Assembly (NCBI GenBank): GCA_900107365.1
Contig: FNPS01000004.1
Coordinates: 248,001 to 312,000, forward strand
Reading direction: 5' to 3'
Length of the DNA stretch: 64,000 nt
Source of the DNA: Flavobacterium aquidurense
GTDB lineage: Bacteria; Bacteroidota; Bacteroidia; Flavobacteriales; Flavobacteriaceae
Made by a program: the position numbers and the translations under genes. Every line of letters begins with the position of its first letter. Position 1 is the first letter of the stretch. Below, in pieces: positions 17,069 to 25,620 of this stretch. The notes beneath the pieces were generated by a model, which saw only the letters and a program-made list of their open reading frames with translations, had not been told where the DNA came from and ran no database searches.

Positions 17069-18814
17069 TTACTTGCGTTCTCCGATCTGTTGACGCCACA
17101 TAGCGTAATACAAACCTCTCTCCACGATTAATTCTTCGTGTTTACCCTGCTCGATGATTTTTCCTTGTTCCAAGACAAATATCTTATCTGCATGCATTAC
17201 AGTTGATAAACGGTGCGCGATTAAAACCGTGATTCTGTTTTTATCTGAAATGTTTCTGATTGTTGCGTTAATTTCTTCTTCCGTAATGGAATCTAATGCT
17301 GAAGTTGCTTCATCAAAAATCAATAAATTAGGATTTCTTAAAATAGCTCTGGCGATTGATAAACGTTGTTTTTCTCCACCTGAAACTTTAATTCCACCTT
17401 CACCGATAGTAGTATTTAAACCATCTTCGGCACGTTTTAGTAATTTTTCACAACTCGCTCTTTTTAAGGCATCGTAAACCTCTTCATCGGTTGCATTTGG
17501 TTTTACAAACAATAAATTTTCACGAATTGTTCCAGAGAATAATTGTGCATCCTGCGTTACAAAACCTAGTTGTTTTCTGAGATCTAATAAATCAATTTCA
17601 GTAGAGTCAATTTCGTTATACAAAACCTGACCTTCAGCCGGCGTGTATAATCCAACTAACAATTTCACTAAAGTTGTTTTTCCTGAACCAGATGGTCCAA
17701 CAAAGGCAACGGTTTCACCTTGCTTAATGTCGAAATTAATGTTCTCAACCGCTTTGAATTTAGCCGTTTTATGTTGGAAACTTACATTAGAAAATAACAA
17801 TGATTGAATCGCACCGACGTGTTTTGGATTTTTTGGACGAAACTCTTTTGGTGCGCTTAACAATATTTTGAAATTCTCCATAGAAACTTTGGTTTCATTC
17901 AAAGCGATAATGAAGTTTCCTAATTCCTGTAAAGGTCCAAAAATGAAGAAAGTAAAAAATACCATGGTCAATAAATCTCCCACAATAATTTTATTTCCGA
18001 ATAAGAAATAGTACAATGTAAAAACGACACAAGTTCTTAAAAAGTGAACGGTAGTTCCCTGAATAAAACTCAAACTTCTGATAAAACGGATTTTTTCCAG
18101 TTCTAAATGCAGAATTTTAAAGGTGTTTAAGTTCAGACGTTTTTCTTCCTGATAGGTTAATCCAAGACTTTTTACAAGCTCAATATTTCGTAAACTTTCA
18201 GTTGTTGAACCTGCTAAAGCATTGGTTTGATTCACGATTTTCTTAGAAACAACTTTGATTTTTTTTCCTAAATAAGAACTTACCAAAGCAATAATTGGAG
18301 CAGTAATTAAAAAGATAATCGAAATACGATAATCGATTCGGGCAACGTAAACGATTACGAATACAAATCCGATTACGGTTTGAAAAATCAAAGAAATAGA
18401 GAGTGTAATTAGTTTTTCAGAATCAGAACGTACTTTGGTTAGTTTACTTAAAGTTTCTCCGCTTCGTTGATCTTCAAATTCGGCAAAAGGCAAATCAAGT
18501 GATTTTTTGATTCCGTCCGTATACATTTGAGCACCAGTTCGCTGAATAACGACATTGGTAAAATAATCCTGAAAGTTTTTGGTAATTCTGGAAACCATCG
18601 CAGCACCAAGCGAAAGACCAAGCCAGAAAGATAAAGATTTTATAAAACCAGTTGGATTCCCAGCATATTTGTGTAATCCTACACCACAATCCTGCATTAA
18701 TTTACCGGTAATAATAGAGTCAGATAAACTGAAACAAATGTTTATAGAGGCCATAATCAAAGCAAAAAGCAAAAGCATTTTGTGTTTGATTATATAAGAA
18801 TATAATAATTTCAT
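17069..18814 (-). CDS. ABC transporter, fused permease and ATP-binding protein (exporter type)
   Basis: A 581-residue half-transporter expected to work as a homodimer. The membrane domain (about 1-310) contains six hydrophobic helices. The nucleotide-binding domain shows Walker A GPSGSGKT (around 371-378), Q-loop VTQDAQLF, signature SGGEKQR (around 480), Walker B LLIFDEATSALD and the H-loop IAHRLSTV. This layout matches lipid or peptide exporters of the MsbA/multidrug group; the cargo cannot be told from sequence. On the minus strand a TACTTTTG -7 element lies at 18841-18848, 26 bases upstream of the start. No accessory subunits are adjacent. Confidence 0.93.
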   Translation of the reverse strand: MKLLYSYIIKHKMLLLFALIMASINICFSLSDSIITGKLMQDCGVGLHKYAGNPTGFIKSLSFWLGLSLGAAMVSRITKNFQDYFTNVVIQRTGAQMYTDGIKKSLDLPFAEFEDQRSGETLSKLTKVRSDSEKLITLSISLIFQTVIGFVFVIVYVARIDYRISIIFLITAPIIALVSSYLGKKIKVVSKKIVNQTNALAGSTTESLRNIELVKSLGLTYQEEKRLNLNTFKILHLELEKIRFIRSLSFIQGTTVHFLRTCVVFTLYYFLFGNKIIVGDLLTMVFFTFFIFGPLQELGNFIIALNETKVSMENFKILLSAPKEFRPKNPKHVGAIQSLLFSNVSFQHKTAKFKAVENINFDIKQGETVAFVGPSGSGKTTLVKLLVGLYTPAEGQVLYNEIDSTEIDLLDLRKQLGFVTQDAQLFSGTIRENLLFVKPNATDEEVYDALKRASCEKLLKRAEDGLNTTIGEGGIKVSGGEKQRLSIARAILRNPNLLIFDEATSALDSITEEEINATIRNISDKNRITVLIAHRLSTVMHADKIFVLEQGKIIEQGKHEELIVERGLYYAMWRQQIGERK

Positions 18815-18992
18815 AAGTGAATTTTAATTTATGCAAGATGCAAAAGTAGTGAATAGTTTTAGTTAGTGAAGTTGATTTATGTTATTAAAAACCTAATATA
18901 ATTGATTATCTTTTATCGTTGATTTTAAGCTTAATAAATTTTAGTCAAATGGGTCAGAGTATATTGTGCTACTTTAACTTCAATCAATTACA

Positions 18993-19129
18993 CGCAAAGC
19001 CGCAGACCCGCAAAGTGTATTTTGTTTAATCTAAAAATCTGAAAAAAGAATTTGGTTAATACACGGCGTTTAATTACAAAACGTAAGTACAGCTGTATTG
19101 TAAAAACTTTGCGACTCTGCGACTTTGCC
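18993..19129. repeat. Gene-less pair of inverted CGCAAAG repeats
   Basis: CGCAAAGcCGCAGAccCGCA (from 18993, arm to 19015) and CTTTGCGACTCTGCGACTTT (from 19107, arm to 19129) are inverted copies of the repeat that bounds the GxxExxY unit. They match each other at 19 of 23 positions. They enclose 91 bases with no coding potential, in the gap between the ABC gene and the GSCFA gene. Nothing else is seen in this gap apart from a -7 element, TAACTTTG, at 19174-19181. Confidence 0.75.
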
Positions 19130-19197
19130 TGATTTTTATTCACAATTTTAAATAGAGAGTCGTCAGTAATCTTTAACTTTGTTTAAAACTCATAGCC

Positions 19198-20157
19198 ATG
19201 CAATTCAGAACCCAAATCCCGCTATCAAAATCTAATAATCCAATCGATTATAATTCGAAAGTGCTTTCGTTTGGTTCTTGTTTTGCAGAAAATATGGCAG
19301 AGAAATTTGATTACTTTAAGTTTCAGAATGAAGCCAATCCGTTTGGAATTATTTTTAATCCGGTCTCCATTGCGAAACTAATGGAGAGAACGGTTCAGGA
19401 AAGAGAATTTACAGAAAAAGACGTTTTCTTTCATAACGAACGCTGGCATTCTTTTGAAGTACATTCAGATTTAAGTAATTCTGACAGACAAGAATTACTT
19501 GAAACGTTAAATAAAGCAATTTCAGAAACTCATAAACAATTAAAAGAAGCGTCACACATTATTATAACTTACGGAACAGCCTGGATTTACAGAAATCTCG
19601 AAAGTGATGAAATTGTTGCCAATTGCCATAAAGTCCCTCAAAAACAATTCTCAAAAGAATTATTGCCGGTTGATGTGATCCAGAAAAGCATCCAAAATAC
19701 AATAGATTTAATTCAGACTTTAAATCCCGATATAAACTTCATTTTTACAATTTCGCCGGTACGTCACATCAAAGATGGTTTTGCAGAAAACCAACTAAGT
19801 AAATCACATTTATTCACATCATTGCACCAAGTTTTAAAAATTTACAATTTACAATTTACAATTCACAATTATTTTCCTTCCTACGAAATCATGATGGACG
19901 AACTTCGTGATTATCGTTTTTATGCCGAGGATATGTTGCATCCCAATCAGGTCGCAATTGATTTTATCTGGCATAAATTCAGTGAAAATTATATTTCTGA
20001 AGAAAGCATTTCTTTAATGCGGGAAGTAGACGAAATCCAAAAAAGTCTGCGCCACAGAAGCTTTAATCCAGAATCAGAACAACACCAGAAATTCTTGGCC
20101 AACCTTCAGCAAAAAATAAATGTTTTGAGAGAAAAACTTCCTCAAATTAAGTTTTAA
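19198..20157 (+). CDS. GSCFA domain-containing protein
   Basis: A 319-residue protein that begins almost at once with the naming motif, FGSCFAENM (25-33), in which the Ser resembles the SGNH-hydrolase nucleophile. Further conserved blocks are NPFGIIFNP (45-53), TYGTAWIY, FTISPVRH and FYAEDMLHPNQVA, whose Asp-x-x-His pair would complete an SGNH-type triad. The substrate is unknown. Residues about 214-226 (KIYNLQFTIHNYF) are encoded by a run of AATTTACA units that belongs to an intergenic micro-repeat family, an in-frame insertion or replacement. A TAACTTTG -7 element lies 17 bases upstream of the start. Confidence 0.93.
   Translation: MQFRTQIPLSKSNNPIDYNSKVLSFGSCFAENMAEKFDYFKFQNEANPFGIIFNPVSIAKLMERTVQEREFTEKDVFFHNERWHSFEVHSDLSNSDRQELLETLNKAISETHKQLKEASHIIITYGTAWIYRNLESDEIVANCHKVPQKQFSKELLPVDVIQKSIQNTIDLIQTLNPDINFIFTISPVRHIKDGFAENQLSKSHLFTSLHQVLKIYNLQFTIHNYFPSYEIMMDELRDYRFYAEDMLHPNQVAIDFIWHKFSENYISEESISLMREVDEIQKSLRHRSFNPESEQHQKFLANLQQKINVLREKLPQIKF
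19838..19873 (+). repeat. AATTTACA micro-repeat inside the GSCFA coding region
   Basis: Three direct units of ATTTACAA followed by TTCACAATTATTTT lie in frame within the gene. The complementary motif (AATTGTGAATTATGAATT) fills the intergenic gap at 10092-10120. Confidence 0.7.
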
Positions 20158-20185
20158 AAGAGGTATTTATATTGAGGGAATATTG

Positions 20186-20315
20186 AATAGCCGTTGTTTT
20201 AACCAACGGATTTATAATAGTATTTCTGCTTGGCTTTAGCCGAAACTAATGCGAATTTTGGCTAAAGCCGTATATTGTTAATTTCTATTTCTGTTAGTTA
20301 AAACCAACGGCTATT
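20186..20315. repeat. Nested palindromic repeat downstream of the GSCFA gene
   Basis: Outer arms AATAGCCGTTGTTTTAAC (20186-20203) and GTTAAAACCAACGGCTATT (20297-20315) are inverted and differ by one indel. Inside them TGGCTTTAGCC (20231-20241) and GGCTAAAGCC (20260-20269) form a second stem. There is no gene in the 369-base gap; the rest of it is AT-rich with no other structure seen. Confidence 0.75.
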
Positions 20316-20526
20316 TAAAAAATTACTAATAAGTACAAAATCTTACCGCCTTATCGCCTTCGTGGCAGAACCACAAAAAGTAGGAAAATAATTATTTGTG
20401 CGTAAAATTCTAGAATATTTGAGCGAAATTGTGTAAATTGTTAAAGTTTAATTTTTTCAATTTTGTAGACTGTAGAAGTACAGCTTTATAATAACGCAAT
20501 TTTAATCTAACGTGTTTTATTGACGC

Positions 20527-23500
20527 ATGAATACCAAAACAATTCATTTTTTTAAAAAAACACTACGTATACTGCTTTGGTGCGTGGGATCTATAATTGC
20601 ACTTTTATTACTTCTAATTATTTTGATTCAGGTGCCGTCGGTGCAGAATTTCGTTAAGGATAAAGCGATCACTTATCTGCAGGATAAGATTAAAACCAAA
20701 GTTGCCTTAGATCATATTTCGATCAAATTTCCAAAAGATGTAGTGCTGGAAGGTTTCTATTTTGAAGACCAGAAGAAAGATACTTTATTGGCTGGTAAAC
20801 GTTTAGTACTTGATGTCGATTTGTTTAAATTGGTCAGCAGTGAATTGGAGATCAACTCGGTTTCGTTAGAAAATACTACTGCCAATATTTCCAGAAATAA
20901 AGAGGGCGTTTTCAATTTCGATTATATCATAAAAGCTTTCGAATCAAAAGAACCTGAAAAGCCAAAAGATCCGGATAGTAAGGCATTTACAATTTCTGTT
21001 GTAAAAGTAAATCTTGATAACATTAAATTCAATTTTAAGGATGATTATTCTAAAAATGATGTTCGCGTAAAATTGACGCATTTTGATACGAAATTTAAAG
21101 AATTCGATTTGGATAAAATGAATTTCGATATTCCGAATATTGCTTTAAATGGAATAAAAGTAGTTTTGAATCAGGATGTTGTAGAGAAGATTGCTGAAGT
21201 TTCGGTTAAAACAGTCGATACAATTTCGAAAAGAAAAGATTTCAGTTTAAAACTTGGTAAAATAAGTTTGTCCCAAATTGATATTGCATACGATAATAAA
21301 GATTCCAAATTAGATTCGGGAATAAAACTGGGTAATCTTGATTTATCAGTCAACAAGATTGATATGAACAATCAGTTTTTGGATTTTGATACATTCGAAG
21401 TAAAAAATCTAAAAGGGAATTTACGTTTGGGTGCAAAAGACAAGCAAATTAAAGCTCCAAGTTTGGATACCACTTCAATCAAACAATCGGGTTGGAAAGT
21501 AAAACTGGCTGATGTCAATCTGGAAAATATCGCTTTCAAATTTGATGATATGCAATCGAAACCAGTAGCAAAAGGAATTGATTACAGTCATATGGATTTG
21601 GATAAATTCAATTTTAAAGCTGAAAAATTGTATTACGGAAATGATACGATTTCAGGAAATATAAAAGCACTTGCCGTAAACGATAAAAGCGGATTGCAGA
21701 TTCAGGCTTTAAAAACTGCTTTTTTCTATGGTCCTAAAAATGCTTCTTTAGAAAATTTGTATGTAAGAACACCGCAAACGCTTCTTCAAAATAAAATAAA
21801 GGTGGCCTATCCTTCGCTTGACGCTTTAAAAAAGGATATTGCCAATCTGAGTTTGGATGCGAATTTAAATCAGTCGAAAATTGGGTTTAAAGACATTTTA
21901 TTATTTGCTCCCGATTTACAAAAAACGAATCCGTTTAAAAGCAATCCAAACGCGATTTTGTATTTGAATACACGCTTGAGCGGAAAAGTTAAAGATTTGA
22001 CTATTCCGCAGTTTGAAATGAGCGGAATCGGAACGACAAAAGTTTCCCTTTCGGGGAAGATCAAAGGTTTGCCTGATGCTCAAAAAGCGTATTACGATTT
22101 AGATATTAAAAAGCTTTCGAGCACTTCAAAAGATATATATGGATTTGTACCAGCAGGAACCATTCCGAAGAATATTCAATTGCCTTCTCAATTGAGTTTG
22201 CAGGGAAAATTCAAAGGTTCTGTGCAGAATTTCAAAACGAATCTTGCTTTAAACAGCAGTTTCGGAAATGCAAAAGTAGATGCCTTGTTTGATCAACGTG
22301 TTAAACGAAGAGAGAAATACGATGCAACTGTTTATTTATTAGATTTTGATTTGGGCAGATTAATAAGAAACGATTCGATCGGAAAAATTACGCTTAAAGC
22401 GAAAGTAAAAGGCAAAGGTCTAGATCCAAAAACGGCTCAGGCTGATTTTGATGGTTTGGTTCAAAAAGCAGTTTTCAATAAATATACTTACAGAGATTTA
22501 GCTTTAAAAGGAAATATCGAAAACGGATCGTTCGCAGTAAAATCTGGAATGAAAGACCCGAATTTGAATTTTGATTTAACGGCGAGCGGAAATACAAAAG
22601 ATAAATATCCGGCCATTCAATTAAAATTAAACCTGGATATAGCCGACTTAGAAAAACTGCATCTTCACGCCGGACCGATGAAATTGCGAGGGAATATTGA
22701 TGCTGATATTGCCAATAGTAATCCTGATTTTTTAAATGGAAAAGTGTTCCTTTCGAATATTCAGGTTTTACAGGACAAAGAACCAATCGTTTTAGATTCA
22801 ATTCGTGTAATTGCTTTTTCAGATGAAAATCGAAATAATATAAAAATATCCTCTCAGTTTTTAAAAGCAGAAATTGACGGGAAATACAAATTAACGACTT
22901 TGGTTTCGGCAGTAAAAAAATCATTATCAAAATATATCGATTTAAAAAATCCGAAAGTAAATGGAGAATCAGATGAACAACGTCTGGCTTTTACTTTGAC
23001 AGTTGACAACGATCCGATTCTTTTTAAATTGGTTCCAAAATTAACGGGTTTAGAACCTCTTAAAATCGAAGGAAAATACAATAACGTAACCGATTCTTTA
23101 GAAATTAAAGGAACGATTCCGAGAATTGTTTATGCTGATAATACCATCGCTGACGGAAAAATAAATATCGAAGCCAAAGAAAATGCTTTGGAATATCAAA
23201 TCTCTGTAGCAACAATTGAAAGCGGCTCTTTAAAAATTCCGTTCACAAGTTTATCAGGAAAAGTTGAAAATAATATTCTGGATTATGCATTGGAAGTAAA
23301 AGATGCAAAAGACAAACAACAGTATTTTATTGCTGGAAATTTCAAAGCCGAAGATTCTAAAAATATTTTTAAAATTGATGCAGAAAACTTTGTACTGAAT
23401 TACGATAAATGGAGTATCGATCCAGAAAATGTTGTTGAATTTGGAGGAAAAAGACTTTATATTAATAAGTTCTTTTTAGCGAATTCCGGGAACGAACTTA

Positions 23501-25620
23501 AAATTCAGTCACAAGGAACGCAAGACAATGCGCCATTGCAAGTTGATTTTGTAAACTTCAAAATCGAAACCATTATGAATATGGTCAAAAAAGATAAGTT
23601 GTTGATGCAAGGTTTGATCAATGGAAATGCTGTCGCAGAAAATGTGATGACAAAACCAACTTTTACATCAGACATAAAAATTGATGATTTTGCTTTTAAA
23701 GGAGAACCGGTTGGCGATATTGCGGTTAAGGTTGATAATAAAACCAATAATTTATTAAACGCCAACGTTACATTGACTGGAGAAGAAAACGACGTAAATC
23801 TGACAGGAACGTACAGTATTGCCGATGGAAATCTGGACTTTAATCTGGACTTAAACAAACTGAATATCAAAAGTATTCAGGGTTTTAGTATGGATAATAT
23901 TAAGGAAGGAACGGGATATTTGTCAGGAAATTTCAAAATCACAGGAAACGCCAGTGCGCCAAAAGTAAATGGGGAACTGAATTTTAATGAAACTGGTTTC
24001 AGAGTAACAAAATTCGATTCGTATTTTAAAACCAAACAGGAAAAAATTACGCTTCAAAACGATGTAATTACTTTTGATACTTTTACGTTTCATGATGAAA
24101 ATGACAATGAACTGACGATAAACGGAACCATCAAATCAGCCGATTATACCCATTTTGATTTCGGCTTAACGGTAGTAGCAGATGATTTTAGAGCCATTCA
24201 TTCAAAAGAAAAAGACAATGATTTGTTTTATGGAGATTTAATTTTGGACACCAAACTGAACATTAAAGGAACGCTCGAAAATCCGGTTGTTAATGGGAAT
24301 ATTAAAATCAAAGATGATACTAAATTTTCTGTTGTTTTACCTCAATCTGATCCCTCCATTGCAGATAGAGAAGGAATCGTCGAGTTTGTAGACGAAGATA
24401 ATATGTATCTGAAACAAACGGCTGAAATGAAAGCGAAACTCAATCAGTCGGAATTACTTGGTATGGATGTGAGTGTTGCTATTTCAATTGATAAAGAAGC
24501 TGAACTTACCTTAGTAATCGACAAAGGAAATGGCGATTATTTAAATCTGAAAGGCGAAGCGGAATTGACAGGCGGAATCGATCCATCAGGAAAAACAACT
24601 TTAACGGGGAAATATGAATTCTCTGATGGTGCGTATGAAATGAATTTCAACATGATCCGAAGAAAATTCAATATTCAAAAAGGAAGTTATATTATCTGGA
24701 ATGGCGAGCCAACGATGGCTAATGTTAGTATTACTGCCATTTATAAAGTCGACGCGGCGCCAATTGATTTGCTTGGCAATCAGTTAGGAAGTGAATCTCA
24801 AACTACTAAAAACACGTACAAACAGAAAATTCCGTTTCAGACTTTATTGAAAATGAATGGCGAATTAATGAAGCCTGAAATCACTTTTGATATTGTCCTG
24901 CCAGACGGAAATTATGATGTATCATCTACGATTGTAGAAACCACACAACAAAAATTAGAGCAACTACGACAAGAACCAGCCGAATTAAACAAACAGGTTT
25001 TTGCCCTTTTATTATTGAATAGATTTATTGGCGAAAATCCGTTTGCGAGTGAAAGCGGTGGAACAAGCGCCGAATCATTGGCCAGACAAAGTGTTAGTAA
25101 AATTCTGTCTCAACAATTGAATGATTTGGCTGGGGAGTTGATAACTGGGGTTCAGCTGGAATTTGATCTGGAATCTACAGATGATTATACTTCAGGAACC
25201 AGAGAAGACAGGACGGATTTAAATGTCGGAATTTCTAAAAAACTTCTAGATGACAGACTAAAAGTTACTGTTGGAAGCAGTTTTGCAGTTGAAGGTCAGG
25301 AACGCGCCAATGAAGAAAGTACCAATATTGCAGGCGACGTTGCGTTGGATTATCAGTTAACAAAAGACGGCCGTTATATGCTTCGCGCTTATCGAAAAAA
25401 TGAATATCAGGTTGCAGTTGAAGGTCAGGTTATTGAAACGGGAGTTGCTTTTATAATTACGATGAGTTACAATAAATTCAGAGAACTGTTTCATCGCACT
25501 TTAGCAGAAAAAGAAATGATTCGAGAAGAGAAATTGCGTAAAGAAAAGAAAAAGCAAAAAGAGAAAGAGGATAAAGAAAAAGACGAAAATCAATTAGAAG
25601 GAAATGAGCAAAAAACATAG
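20527..25620 (+). CDS. tamB: Translocation and assembly module TamB-like protein
   Basis: A 1697-residue envelope protein. One N-terminal signal-anchor helix (about 12-37) precedes a very long AsmA-like region of repeated beta strands in the periplasm. The TamB/DUF490 domain fills the last 400 residues (for example YEMNFNMIRRKFNIQKGSYI and PFQTLLKMNGELMKPEI). A highly charged Lys/Glu tail ends the protein. TamB-type proteins bridge inner and outer membrane and are linked to outer-membrane protein assembly and phospholipid transport. The gene overlaps the TamL start by 17 bases, so the two are translationally coupled and their products probably interact. Confidence 0.93.
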   Translation: MNTKTIHFFKKTLRILLWCVGSIIALLLLLIILIQVPSVQNFVKDKAITYLQDKIKTKVALDHISIKFPKDVVLEGFYFEDQKKDTLLAGKRLVLDVDLFKLVSSELEINSVSLENTTANISRNKEGVFNFDYIIKAFESKEPEKPKDPDSKAFTISVVKVNLDNIKFNFKDDYSKNDVRVKLTHFDTKFKEFDLDKMNFDIPNIALNGIKVVLNQDVVEKIAEVSVKTVDTISKRKDFSLKLGKISLSQIDIAYDNKDSKLDSGIKLGNLDLSVNKIDMNNQFLDFDTFEVKNLKGNLRLGAKDKQIKAPSLDTTSIKQSGWKVKLADVNLENIAFKFDDMQSKPVAKGIDYSHMDLDKFNFKAEKLYYGNDTISGNIKALAVNDKSGLQIQALKTAFFYGPKNASLENLYVRTPQTLLQNKIKVAYPSLDALKKDIANLSLDANLNQSKIGFKDILLFAPDLQKTNPFKSNPNAILYLNTRLSGKVKDLTIPQFEMSGIGTTKVSLSGKIKGLPDAQKAYYDLDIKKLSSTSKDIYGFVPAGTIPKNIQLPSQLSLQGKFKGSVQNFKTNLALNSSFGNAKVDALFDQRVKRREKYDATVYLLDFDLGRLIRNDSIGKITLKAKVKGKGLDPKTAQADFDGLVQKAVFNKYTYRDLALKGNIENGSFAVKSGMKDPNLNFDLTASGNTKDKYPAIQLKLNLDIADLEKLHLHAGPMKLRGNIDADIANSNPDFLNGKVFLSNIQVLQDKEPIVLDSIRVIAFSDENRNNIKISSQFLKAEIDGKYKLTTLVSAVKKSLSKYIDLKNPKVNGESDEQRLAFTLTVDNDPILFKLVPKLTGLEPLKIEGKYNNVTDSLEIKGTIPRIVYADNTIADGKINIEAKENALEYQISVATIESGSLKIPFTSLSGKVENNILDYALEVKDAKDKQQYFIAGNFKAEDSKNIFKIDAENFVLNYDKWSIDPENVVEFGGKRLYINKFFLANSGNELKIQSQGTQDNAPLQVDFVNFKIETIMNMVKKDKLLMQGLINGNAVAENVMTKPTFTSDIKIDDFAFKGEPVGDIAVKVDNKTNNLLNANVTLTGEENDVNLTGTYSIADGNLDFNLDLNKLNIKSIQGFSMDNIKEGTGYLSGNFKITGNASAPKVNGELNFNETGFRVTKFDSYFKTKQEKITLQNDVITFDTFTFHDENDNELTINGTIKSADYTHFDFGLTVVADDFRAIHSKEKDNDLFYGDLILDTKLNIKGTLENPVVNGNIKIKDDTKFSVVLPQSDPSIADREGIVEFVDEDNMYLKQTAEMKAKLNQSELLGMDVSVAISIDKEAELTLVIDKGNGDYLNLKGEAELTGGIDPSGKTTLTGKYEFSDGAYEMNFNMIRRKFNIQKGSYIIWNGEPTMANVSITAIYKVDAAPIDLLGNQLGSESQTTKNTYKQKIPFQTLLKMNGELMKPEITFDIVLPDGNYDVSSTIVETTQQKLEQLRQEPAELNKQVFALLLLNRFIGENPFASESGGTSAESLARQSVSKILSQQLNDLAGELITGVQLEFDLESTDDYTSGTREDRTDLNVGISKKLLDDRLKVTVGSSFAVEGQERANEESTNIAGDVALDYQLTKDGRYMLRAYRKNEYQVAVEGQVIETGVAFIITMSYNKFRELFHRTLAEKEMIREEKLRKEKKKQKEKEDKEKDENQLEGNEQKT

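Noticed and set aside
22475..22930. 151-codon minus-strand open frame inside tamB
   Set aside because: It lies wholly antisense to a well-supported TamB repeat region, and its translation has no domain, signal or sensible composition. A by-product of AT-rich codon use.
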